47,576 nt of DNA, from the NCBI GenBank assembly GCA_012799725.1, contig JAAZKR010000232.1, positions 1-47,576 of the forward strand, given 5' to 3'. Of this stretch, positions 17,471 through 24,965 are shown one piece after another (positions within the stretch are counted from its first letter, which is position 1; each line of letters starts with the position of its first letter). The position numbers and the translations under genes are program-made. This DNA comes from Oligosphaeraceae bacterium (lineage in GTDB: Bacteria > Verrucomicrobiota > Lentisphaeria > Oligosphaerales > Oligosphaeraceae). The notes below the pieces were generated by a model that was not told the origin of the DNA, made no database searches, and saw nothing but the letters and a program-made list of their open reading frames with translations.

Positions 17471-17626
17471 CTACTTGCTGTAGCGCCCTTCGGGTACGGG
17501 TTCCTGAAGTTCCTTGCCCAGGATTGTGTCGTGCTCTGCATGCCTTTTGCCCGGGATCATTTTTGTGTGGCGTTTCGCGCCGGAAGAACCGCCAGGATAA
17601 GCATCAGCAGGTCTTGAATAAATCAT
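17471..17626 (-). CDS. Possible 51-aa small protein or gene remnant
   Basis: A minus-strand frame opens at ATG (17624-17626) and ends at TAG, with protein-like, charged composition. It begins MIYSRPADAYPGGSSGAKRH and ends near HDTILGKELQEPVPEGRYSK. No RBS of note precedes it. It competes with a 119-aa plus-strand frame (17284-17643) rich in Arg and Cys that looks less coding. I do not recognise either. It could be a real small gene, part of a dispersed repeat, or chance. Confidence 0.2.
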   Translation of the reverse strand: MIYSRPADAYPGGSSGAKRHTKMIPGKRHAEHDTILGKELQEPVPEGRYSK

Positions 17627-17838
17627 CTCAAAAACAAAAATAGTGACAGTGCAACTTCACAGCGACTCGGTTCTCTGATATTGCTGAAGTATATAATATT
17701 CCATTGTTTCTTTGGACGTTACACTATTGGCAGGACAAAGCAATCAAAATCCGGAAAAATTTCACAGCCGTTCCATAGATTTCGGAGCGCGGTCCCCAAA
17801 AATAGCCAACCCTGCCCCAAAGTATTCAGGCAGCATTT

Positions 17839-17876
17839 TATCCGCAGATTACACAGATGCCGCAGATTTTCAGGAC
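17839..17876 (+). repeat. CAGATTACACAGATG repeat (repeat B), copy 2
   Basis: TATCCGCAGATTACACAGAT, followed by a second CGCAGATTTTCAGGA word, resembles the arms at 14578-14700 and the copy at 43181-43220. It lies in the gene-poor stretch 17627-18239, in which I see only this repeat and repeat A. Confidence 0.65.
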
Positions 17877-17995
17877 AAGGAGTCGAGTAGCGTCTCTATT
17901 TAAGCGATGTAAGAGCTTGACTATGCATAATCCCGGTTTTCAAGCCCGATTGACGACTTTTTCTGCAGATCATCAAGAGCGGTCGAGTTGCCTTG

Positions 17996-18129
17996 CCCAT
18001 CCTGCCTGCGCCTCTATATCGGGTGGGGAAAAATCAAGAAATCGAAAATGGGTTTTTGAAAAAAGAGGTTTGCCCAAGCGTGAAATCTGGTTAAATATGC
18101 CGTTTTTTACTGCCTATGGGATGAATGTG
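17996..18129 (+). repeat. Dispersed repeat A, copy 2
   Basis: This copy matches 1-134 base for base over long stretches, including the last 40 bases up to GGGATGAATGTG, where the two sequences diverge abruptly. The abrupt end suggests a defined element boundary. It sits about 145 bases from the tRNA-Thr gene. Confidence 0.8.
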
Positions 18130-18239
18130 GAAAAATTTCATCTTGCAATGTGATTGTTCGATCCTTCATTTTTTCTCTGTTTATTGATGGATTATTTCAG
18201 GGATGAATGCCAAAAGTCCCTTCTCTTAAAACAAAGAAG

Positions 18240-18267
18240 CCCGCTTAACATTTTATAGTCAAGCGGG
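18240..18267 (-). terminator. Terminator of the tRNA-Thr gene
   Basis: CCCGCTT (18240-18246) pairs with AAGCGGG (18261-18267). On the minus strand the stem starts eight bases after the tRNA 3' end and is followed by CTTCTTTGTTTT, so it reads as a Rho-independent terminator for the tRNA transcript. Confidence 0.75.
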
Positions 18268-18274
18268 TTAAGCA

Positions 18275-18349
18275 TGGAGCCAGCACTCGGATTCGAACCG
18301 AGGACCTGCTCATTACGAATGAGCTGCTCTACCACTGAGCTATGCTGGC
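18275..18349 (-). tRNA. tRNA-Thr, anticodon CGU
   Basis: On the minus strand the sequence runs GCCAGCA, T, A, then D-arm GCTCAGTGGTAGAGC, anticodon stem GCTCA with loop TTCGTAA, a short variable loop, T-arm with GGTTCGAATCC, and acceptor TGCTGGC plus T. CCA is encoded (18275-18277). Acceptor strands GCCAGCA and TGCTGGC pair fully. The anticodon CGT decodes ACG threonine codons. A terminator follows directly. The nearest upstream minus-strand gene starts its stop codon 95 bases away, so the tRNA may share or have its own promoter. Confidence 0.95.
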
Positions 18350-18444
18350 TAATTATGTATATGATTTAAATTAATGCTTAGCTCTTGAAATGCAAGCGCT
18401 GCTGCGCATAAAAAGCAAAGCAAAAGTATGCCGGTAGTTTTTGC

Positions 18445-19968
18445 TCATGCTTTTGGATTAACTTGTGTTATGGCTTGTGGTATTTCGGCAAGCAGGTCAT
18501 CTGCAATCAGGCCTCTGGAGCCTAGCGGTTTCAGTCTGTCGGCACAGAGGCCATGCAGATAAGCCGCCAATGTTGCCGCCTGCATTTTGGGCATTTGTCC
18601 TAAAAATGCTGCACAGATACCGCAGAGTACGTCCCCGCTGCCGGCAGTAGCTAGAGCGGCGCTGCCGCTGAGATTGCGAGTCCAGATACCCTCCGGGTCG
18701 GCACATATACTGCCATGTCCTTTGAGCAATATTGCACAACCGGTTTTCTGTGCCAGCGCCAGCGCCTGCTCATGTCTGGGCAGATTCGCGCATAGATCAT
18801 AGGCGCTTAACAGACGGCGCATTTCACCGGGATGCGGTGTCAATATTTTTGCGGACTTGCTTTGCATCAATATCTCTGGTGCCTGGCAGAGCAGATTAAG
18901 AGCATCGGCGTCTAAAACTATGGGCTTGCCGGATTGCAAGAGTAGCTCCAATACCGGCAGCAGAGCCGGGTTTTTGCTCCAGCCCGGGCCGCAGGCTAGT
19001 ACCGAAAATGCCGTCAGCTCTTTTTGCAGGGTGGACAGCGAGGCCTGGTTGAGAATGCCTTTGCCGGCGTCGGGAAGCTTACGCAGTATCAGGGCTTTGG
19101 GGATGCCGGCATAAATTGGGAGATTTTCCGGTAACAGCACACTGACTAGGCCGGCACCGCTGCGCAAGGCCGCTTCCGCAGTTAAAAACGGCGCTTGCAT
19201 ATATTGCCGCGAACCGCCGATCACGGCGACGTGCCCACGCATGTTTTTATGAATATCATAAGCTTCACGTTTCAGCAAGGCTTCAGCCTCATATCGCGTA
19301 AATACTGGCCACTCACTGTATTGCCCTTGCAGTAAGGCATGTGGTGTTCCGAGCCGATCCAGCAGTATACGTCCACAGAGTTCCGGGCCGCGTCCTTGCA
19401 GCATGCCGATTTTAGGCGCGATAAGCGCCAGGGTCAGGTCGGCTTGCACAGCGCACTCGGCTTGTCCGCTATCAGCCTCCAGGCCGGAAGGCAAGTCTAT
19501 AGCCAATACCGGTGCCATACCGGCATTGATCGACTCTATCCAAGCGGCCAATTCCGGGCGTGGTCTGCCTCTAGTACCGCTGCCCAGCAAGCCGTCAATT
19601 ACGAGACAATCGCTGCGTAGTGCTTCGGCAGGCAGGTCGTTTCTGAGTTTTTGCTTGAGCGCTGTCGGCAGTTCTTCGTACGCTAATTTGGCTTCATTAC
19701 GCAGTTGACCAGGTTCATAGGCCAGACATACGGTAGGCACGATGCCATTTTCATATAACAGCTTAGCACAAATTAAGGCGTCACCGGCATTATTGCCTTT
19801 ACCGGCTAGTATCAAAAAACGCCGCAGGCCGGCTGTAGCGGCCAATTCCAGCGCACAGGAACTCACGGCAGCTCCTGCCCTCCGCATCAGATCAAAAAGA
19901 CTAATACTCTCTTTGGCGACAACTGCCAGCTCCAAAGAACGTACTTGGGCTACACTCAAAGCATACAT
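18445..19968 (-). CDS. nnrD: Bifunctional NAD(P)HX epimerase/dehydratase
   Basis: This enzyme repairs hydrated NADH and NADPH: the N-terminal YjeF domain epimerises NAD(P)HX and the C-terminal ribokinase-like domain dehydrates it using ADP. The 507-aa product shows AGKGNNAGDALICAKLLY near residue 55 (epimerase), then in the C-terminal half GGSRQYMQAPFLTAEAAL, LTPHPGEMRRLL and GSGDVLCGICAAFLGQ (dehydratase). I start at the ATG at 19968, opening MYALSVAQVRSLE; a TTG upstream would add 16 residues without support. It corresponds to fused NnrE-NnrD, as in E. coli. Its 5' side, between it and the hydrogenase terminator, contains a 17-bp palindrome. Confidence 0.92.
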   Translation of the reverse strand: MYALSVAQVRSLELAVVAKESISLFDLMRRAGAAVSSCALELAATAGLRRFLILAGKGNNAGDALICAKLLYENGIVPTVCLAYEPGQLRNEAKLAYEELPTALKQKLRNDLPAEALRSDCLVIDGLLGSGTRGRPRPELAAWIESINAGMAPVLAIDLPSGLEADSGQAECAVQADLTLALIAPKIGMLQGRGPELCGRILLDRLGTPHALLQGQYSEWPVFTRYEAEALLKREAYDIHKNMRGHVAVIGGSRQYMQAPFLTAEAALRSGAGLVSVLLPENLPIYAGIPKALILRKLPDAGKGILNQASLSTLQKELTAFSVLACGPGWSKNPALLPVLELLLQSGKPIVLDADALNLLCQAPEILMQSKSAKILTPHPGEMRRLLSAYDLCANLPRHEQALALAQKTGCAILLKGHGSICADPEGIWTRNLSGSAALATAGSGDVLCGICAAFLGQMPKMQAATLAAYLHGLCADRLKPLGSRGLIADDLLAEIPQAITQVNPKA

Positions 19969-20070
19969 GGAAAATCCGTTTAACGACTTCGTAGGTAAAA
20001 AACAAGCCTTGTACAATATAATGGAAATTCAAGATGATGTGCGGAGTTTTATATGAAATTGATCCGACTG

Positions 20071-20087
20071 ATATGCCACTGGCATAT
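20071..20087. promoter_or_regulatory. 17-bp palindrome upstream of nnrD
   Basis: ATATGCCA and TGGCATAT flank a single C (20079), giving a perfect eight-base inverted repeat. It lies 103 bases before the NAD(P)HX repair gene and directly after the hydrogenase operon terminator. It could be an operator for a helix-turn-helix regulator or part of a longer terminator fold. Confidence 0.35.
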
Positions 20088-20124
20088 AAAAAGACCCTTT
20101 CGCCTTTCAAAGCAAAAGGGTCTT
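20088..20124 (-). terminator. Terminator of the hydrogenase operon
   Basis: AAGACCCTTT (20091-20100) pairs with AAAGGGTCTT (20115-20124). Read on the minus strand it lies 25 bases after the hydrogenase stop and ends in CTTTTTAT, a usable U-tract, so it should end the three-gene transcript. Confidence 0.75.
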
Positions 20125-20148
20125 CGATTTTATCCAGACTTTAGCGAC

Positions 20149-21924
20149 CTACTTTTTCGCGCAGTAATGCGTGTGCAATAGCTTATGAGCAAGCTCGCTG
20201 TTGGGATGCCCCAAGAAGTCCTTGTAGATTTTGATGATGGACGGATTAAGATGCGATTTGCGGATAGCCTTGCCCTCGTCAGCGCGATAAACAGCATTTT
20301 TACGCGCTTCAAGGACATCGCTGCCGCCGCAGCTGCAAAAGCTGTAGGGCTGACCGCCGCCATTGATACAGCCGCCGGGGCAGGCCATAATCTCAATGGC
20401 GTGGTATTGTGACTCCCCGCTCCGTATCTTCTCAAGAAGCTTGCGGGCATTGCCCAGGCCGGATACGACCGCAGCTTTCAGTTCCAGATCACCAATCTTC
20501 ACAGTGGCTTCTTTGATACCTTCCAGGCCGCGTACCGCCACAAAGTCTATGGGGCTGTCAGCTGCATCTTCAAAGTAGGCGATGGAGCCGTCCGGCTGTG
20601 CGTTGAGTATCCAATCTGCCGCAGTACGCAAAGCGGCTTCAAGTACGCCGCCGGAAGCACCGAAGATAACGCTGGCGCCGGAGGACTCGCCGAGCGGATC
20701 GTCATAGTCTTCATCCGGCAGGCTGTTGAACATGACGCCGGCTTCCTTGATCATGGAGGCAAGCTCACGGGTGGATAGCACGTAGTCAACGTCGCGCACA
20801 CCGTTTGGAGCGAATTCAGGTCTGCCGGCCTCATATTTCTTGGCCAGGCAGGGCATGATGGAGACTACGACCAAGTCGCTGGGGTCTACGCCTATCAGGT
20901 CAGCGTAGTAGCTCTTGGCAATAGCGCCAAACATTTGCTGCGGAGATTTAGCGGTAGAAGGCATGTGCAGCTGATCTGGGAACTGATGCTCCAGGAAGTT
21001 GACCCATCCGGGGCAGCAGCTGGTCAAAAGCGGCAGGTTCTTGCCGGATTTGATGCGTCCAAAGAGCTCGGTGGCCTCTTCCATGATGGTCAGGTCTGCT
21101 GACCAATCGGTGTCGAAGACCTTAGCGAAGCCGAGGCGACGCAGCGCGGCAACCAGTTTACCGGTGCTGATCTCGCCGGGCTGCATGTCGAATTTCTCGC
21201 CTATGGCGACACGCACAGCCGGTGCGGTCTGCACGATGACCGTCTTGCTGGGATCATTCAGTGCCTGCCAGACTTCGTCCTTGTAGCTGATCTCCGTCAG
21301 TGCGCCTACCGGGCATGCCAGCACGCACTGTCCGCAGAAGACACAGGCAGTCTGGTCCAAGGGCAGGAAGTTCTGCGGTGCTACGGTGGCGTTGAAGCCC
21401 CGATTGACACCGGAGAGCACGCCAACGGTCTGCACCACGTTACAAGCTGTCTCGCAACGACGGCACATGATACATTTGCTCATGTCACGGCGTATGGCAG
21501 CACCATTATCATCGACGGCCAGCTTGGTCTGTTCGCCTTCGTAGCGTATAGTCTGAATATTGAACTCACTGGCCAGGCTTTGCAGGTTGCAGTTTTGGTT
21601 CTTGGTGCAGACCAGGCAGTCTTTGGGGTGATTTGAGAGCAGTAGTTCGAGCACCGTACGTCTGGCTTGTATGGCGCGCATGGTGTTGGTATGCACGTCC
21701 ATGCCTTCAGCTACCGGTGTGCAGCAGGCGGGTGCCAAATTAGGCTTGCCGGTGACTTCCACCACACAGATACGGCAGGAGCCGCTGCGGTGTTCAACGT
21801 GAAAACAGTCCCAATTGATATGGCAGAGGGTGGGTATTTTCAGTCCAAGTTTAGCGGCCGCCTCCAAAATAGTGGTGCCCTCCGGAACTGATACCGGATT
21901 GTTATTAATCTTTAGGTTTACCAT
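20149..21924 (-). CDS. hndD: [FeFe] hydrogenase catalytic subunit (HndD/HydA type)
   Basis: The 591-aa catalytic subunit makes or consumes H2. Order of sites: a plant-type [2Fe-2S] domain with cysteines at 34, 50, 53 and 67; a His-Cys3 [4Fe-4S] site (His99, Cys103, 106, 112); two ferredoxin-like [4Fe-4S] sites, CIMCRRCETAC and CVFCGQCVLAC; then the H-cluster motifs TSCCPGW (about 303), MPCLAKK (about 357) and MACPGGC (about 511); and the small-subunit-like C-terminus. It ends without the extra [2Fe-2S] domain of Thermotoga HydA. It is the last gene of a three-gene operon with NuoE- and NuoF-like partners, so it probably works as an NAD(H)- and ferredoxin-linked, possibly bifurcating enzyme. 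Maturation genes hydEFG are not in the window. Confidence 0.95.
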   Translation of the reverse strand: MVNLKINNNPVSVPEGTTILEAAAKLGLKIPTLCHINWDCFHVEHRSGSCRICVVEVTGKPNLAPACCTPVAEGMDVHTNTMRAIQARRTVLELLLSNHPKDCLVCTKNQNCNLQSLASEFNIQTIRYEGEQTKLAVDDNGAAIRRDMSKCIMCRRCETACNVVQTVGVLSGVNRGFNATVAPQNFLPLDQTACVFCGQCVLACPVGALTEISYKDEVWQALNDPSKTVIVQTAPAVRVAIGEKFDMQPGEISTGKLVAALRRLGFAKVFDTDWSADLTIMEEATELFGRIKSGKNLPLLTSCCPGWVNFLEHQFPDQLHMPSTAKSPQQMFGAIAKSYYADLIGVDPSDLVVVSIMPCLAKKYEAGRPEFAPNGVRDVDYVLSTRELASMIKEAGVMFNSLPDEDYDDPLGESSGASVIFGASGGVLEAALRTAADWILNAQPDGSIAYFEDAADSPIDFVAVRGLEGIKEATVKIGDLELKAAVVSGLGNARKLLEKIRSGESQYHAIEIMACPGGCINGGGQPYSFCSCGGSDVLEARKNAVYRADEGKAIRKSHLNPSIIKIYKDFLGHPNSELAHKLLHTHYCAKK

Positions 21925-22013
21925 CTGTATTTAACTCCGAATGTTAGCCGGTTGTTGCTCATCAGCCCGGTCGGCAACAAATACCACCGGGCATTTTGTT
22001 TGACTTCTTTGCG

Positions 22014-23858
22014 TCATTTCCTATCTATGGCCGCAAACTTACAGGTACGCATGCAGACGCCACACTTGATGCACTTGCTCTGGTCTATGTGATGACGCGT
22101 CTTTTGTGTGCCGCTAATACAGTTGACCGGGCATTTGCGCGCGCAGAGACCGCAACCTATGCATTTGTCATTTATGATGTAGTTGAGCATGGCGGTACAG
22201 ACGGCTGCCGGGCAGCGGTGCTCGAAGATGTGCGCCTTGTACTCATCAGGGAAGTTCTTCAAGGTGGAAAGCACTGGGTTTGGTGAGGTTTGTCCCAGGC
22301 CGCAAAGTGAAGTATCCTTGATGACGTTGCTCAGCTCTTCAAGTTGGTCAAGCATTTCCGGAGTGCCTTTGCCGGCGCAAATCTTGTCGAGTATCTCGAA
22401 AAGACGTTTATTGCCTATACGGCAGGGTGTGCATTTCCCGCAGGATTCATCGACGGTGAAATCCAGGAAGAAGCGTGCGACGTTGACCATGCAGGTGTCT
22501 TCGTCCATGACAATCATGCCACCGGAGCCCATCATGGAACCCAGGGCCTTGAGCGACTCATAGTCGATGGCGGTGTCCAGGTTTTTGGCAGTGATACAGC
22601 CACCGGAAGGTCCGCCGATCTGCACGACCTTGAATTCACGTCCATCAGTGATGCCGCCGCCGAGTTCGAAGATGACGTCACGCAGCTTGATGCCCATGGG
22701 CACTTCGACCAGGCCGACATGATTGATTTTGCCGGCCAGCGCAAAGACTTTGCTGCCCGGAGAACCCGGTGTGCCAATGGACTTGAACCAGGCTGCACCC
22801 TTACGGAAAATTGCCGGTATGTTGGCCAAGGTTTCGACGTTATTGACAATGGTGGGCTTGCCCCAAAGACCGCGTACAGCAGGGAATGGGGGCTTAAAGG
22901 TGGGTTCGCCGCGCTTGCCCTCGATGGAGTGGATCAAGGCGGTTTCTTCGCCGCAGACGAATGCACCGGCACCGTATTTGAGTTCGATGGTGAAATTGAA
23001 GCCGGTGCTGAAGATATTCTTGCCTAGCAGACCATAGCTAGTGGCCTGTTCGATAGCCTTTTTAAGGCGAGCGATGGCCAGCGGGTATTCGGCGCGAATA
23101 TAGATTAGCCCGGTGTCTGCACCGACAGCGAAGCCGCCTATGGCCATGGCTTCCAGCACGGCATGCGGGTCGCCTTCCAGTACAGCGCGGTCCATGAATG
23201 CGCCAGGGTCACCCTCGTCAGCATTACAGATGATGTATTTTTGGCCTTTGGGCTGAGCTGCCGCAAATTGCCATTTTTTACCAGTGGGGAAGCCAGCTCC
23301 GCCGCGTCCCCGCAAACCGGCGTCAACCAGCTGTTGGCAGACCTCTTCGGGTTTCATTTTGGTTAGCACTTTAGCCAGTGCCTGGTAGCCGTCCTTGAGC
23401 AGGTAGTCTTCTATCTTTTCGGGATTGATGCGTCCGCTATTGCGCAGTGCTATACGGGTTTGCACCACTTTTTTCTCAGGTTTTTCCTGATCTTCCGGGT
23501 AATAGATGTTGGTTGCCTGGACTTGCAGTCCTTCAGCCACTTTGTCAGCACCGGCTGCTACGATGGCAGGTATCTGTTCCTCAGTGACATTCCCGTAGAT
23601 GAGGGATTTGCCATTGGCGGCTTTAACTTCAATCATCGGCTCGCAATAGCACAATCCGAGACAGCCTACGTCGACCACCTCGAATTTACTTTCCAAGCCC
23701 TGTTCGGTTACATGTTTGCGCAGTGCTGCGGCTATGGGGCTGCCGCCGGCAGCGATACCGCAGGTTCCCAAGGATACCAAGAGCTGAGTCTTGCCGGAAA
23801 AGCCGGCCTTTAGCTCTGCTACTTTTGCAGTTAAGTCAGAAGGTGTTTTAATAATCAT
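22014..23858 (-). CDS. hndC: NuoF-like diaphorase subunit of the hydrogenase
   Basis: This 614-aa subunit binds FMN and NAD(H) and passes electrons to the hydrogenase. Domains in order: a thioredoxin-like [2Fe-2S] domain (about 25-110, with GTCGIAAGG and VGCLGLCYCEP cysteines); the NuoF core with GRGGAGFPTGKKW and GEETALIHSIEGKRGEP; the N3-type [4Fe-4S] site ESCGKCTPCRIG and later SLCGLGQ; and a C-terminal two-cluster ferredoxin domain (CIGCGLCARKCP, CIKCGVCMRTCK). The N-terminal domain takes the place of a separate HndB, as in Thermotoga HydB. It lies between the NuoE-like gene, 21 bases upstream, and the catalytic subunit, 89 bases downstream. The ATG is preceded by a distant AAGGA. Confidence 0.95.
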   Translation of the reverse strand: MIIKTPSDLTAKVAELKAGFSGKTQLLVSLGTCGIAAGGSPIAAALRKHVTEQGLESKFEVVDVGCLGLCYCEPMIEVKAANGKSLIYGNVTEEQIPAIVAAGADKVAEGLQVQATNIYYPEDQEKPEKKVVQTRIALRNSGRINPEKIEDYLLKDGYQALAKVLTKMKPEEVCQQLVDAGLRGRGGAGFPTGKKWQFAAAQPKGQKYIICNADEGDPGAFMDRAVLEGDPHAVLEAMAIGGFAVGADTGLIYIRAEYPLAIARLKKAIEQATSYGLLGKNIFSTGFNFTIELKYGAGAFVCGEETALIHSIEGKRGEPTFKPPFPAVRGLWGKPTIVNNVETLANIPAIFRKGAAWFKSIGTPGSPGSKVFALAGKINHVGLVEVPMGIKLRDVIFELGGGITDGREFKVVQIGGPSGGCITAKNLDTAIDYESLKALGSMMGSGGMIVMDEDTCMVNVARFFLDFTVDESCGKCTPCRIGNKRLFEILDKICAGKGTPEMLDQLEELSNVIKDTSLCGLGQTSPNPVLSTLKNFPDEYKAHIFEHRCPAAVCTAMLNYIINDKCIGCGLCARKCPVNCISGTQKTRHHIDQSKCIKCGVCMRTCKFAAIDRK

Positions 23859-23879
23859 GATGTTCTATGTTCCTTCTTT

Positions 23880-24413
23880 TCAGTCTTTGCAGTCAGCAAT
23901 GATCTGAGACACCATTGCCGGGGTTACGTTGCCATAGACCCGCTCGTTGACCATTACCACCGGTGCCAAGCTGCATGCTCCCACGCAGCGCAACACGCCC
24001 AGGAAGAAGCGTCCGTCAGCAGAAGTCTCGCCTTCTTTTATGTTGAGTTCGCGACTGAACTGCTCGACCACTAGATTAGCACCTTTTACAAAACATGCTG
24101 TGCCGCAGCACACGTTGATCTTGAAACGGCCTATGGGTTTGTCGGTGAAATAAGAATAAAAGCTGATAACTCCGTAGATTTCTGAGCGTGTCAGCTTTAG
24201 GCGCTCGGCAATAAGCTGTTGCACCTCGCTGGGCAGGTAACCGAAGATGCCCTGTGCCTGGTGCAATGCAATAATCAGGTGGGCGCGATTGCTCTCAATA
24301 TCTTTGCCTATGGGGAGCGTGTCTATGAAAGCGTTTAATTGAGCCGTTTTTTCCGGCTCCAGCCTGGCGAGCTTCTCCAGGGCGCTTTCAGTCTTCTCGC
24401 AGCAACAAGTCAT
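23880..24413 (-). CDS. hndA: NuoE-like [2Fe-2S] subunit of the hydrogenase
   Basis: The 177-aa small subunit of the diaphorase module, with a thioredoxin-like fold holding one [2Fe-2S] cluster. Ligands are in VCCGTACFVKGA (Cys-x4-Cys spacing) and LRCVGACSLAP. The N-terminal helix region LPSEVQQLIAERL matches the family. I start at the ATG (24411-24413), with GGAGG four bases before it, giving MTCCCEKTESALEK; the unusual run of three cysteines right after the start is not part of the known cluster site. It leads the operon hndA-hndC-hndD, which ends at the terminator near 20100. Confidence 0.93.
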   Translation of the reverse strand: MTCCCEKTESALEKLARLEPEKTAQLNAFIDTLPIGKDIESNRAHLIIALHQAQGIFGYLPSEVQQLIAERLKLTRSEIYGVISFYSYFTDKPIGRFKINVCCGTACFVKGANLVVEQFSRELNIKEGETSADGRFFLGVLRCVGACSLAPVVMVNERVYGNVTPAMVSQIIADCKD

Positions 24414-24586
24414 GATACCTCCAGATGAATTACATATACCTATGAGCCAAATTGACAAATCAGCTGTTGAAAACAGCTATGATATGCCGATTATGGGAAA
24501 AGCCGGTAAAGAATAAAATTTATTGCCATTATGAGTTTTTGCAAATGGAAAATAATATTTTTAGAGCAATTCAGCCTTTAAATACT

Positions 24587-24640
24587 GCCAAGACGCCAAG
24601 AACGCCAAGGCCGACCTTACGGGGTGGCGCCTTCCGGGCG
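24587..24640 (+). repeat. GCCAAGAACGCCAA repeat, copy 2
   Basis: ACTGCCAAGACGCCAAGAAC continues into TTACGGGGTGGCG and GGCGCCTTCCGGGC. It resembles 14947-15010 and shares the GTGGCGCCTTCC word with the last bases of the window (47560-47576). Confidence 0.55.
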
Positions 24641-24835
24641 CTGATTTTAGGGGGTGATCCTGCCTCGGGTTCCCTCACCTTCCGGGTTCGGTCACCCAGG
24701 TTATGCATGGTGCATCCCTTGTCAGGGCTCAGTCGCTTTTCGGCCTCTGTCCGTATTTGGCCTGATGAGCGTTACGGGGTTGGAGGAAATGACTCCATCA
24801 CAGCCGTCTGTCAGGTTCAGGCTGGAAATGCTGCC

Positions 24836-24852
24836 CTCTCCCTCTGGGAGAG
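24836..24852. repeat. CTCTCCC-GGGAGAG palindrome in the gene-free spacer
   Basis: CTCTCCC, TCT, GGGAGAG, then AGGGGCTGGGGGTGAAGG. This is the well-known style of a short intergenic palindrome found in many unrelated bacterial genomes. The spacer 24414-24965 has only this palindrome, the GCCAAGAACGCCAA repeat, and two imperfect copies of a GTCGCTTTTCGGCCTC-like word (24729 and 24889). No gene is evident. Confidence 0.5.
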
Positions 24853-24965
24853 AGGGGCTGGGGGTGAAGGCAGTCATAGTCGCCTTTCGGCTTCAGTCCG
24901 CATGGAAGAAGCTCTGATTATCGGTCAAGAGGAAAAGTCAACTGTTTTTTTTAGGTTAACAGAAG

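Noticed and set aside
17284-17643. A 119-aa plus-strand frame after the permease
   Set aside because: Composition is Arg-, Ser- and Cys-rich with no motif, it starts inside the permease stop region and it overlaps a more protein-like minus-strand frame. I keep neither as a firm gene.
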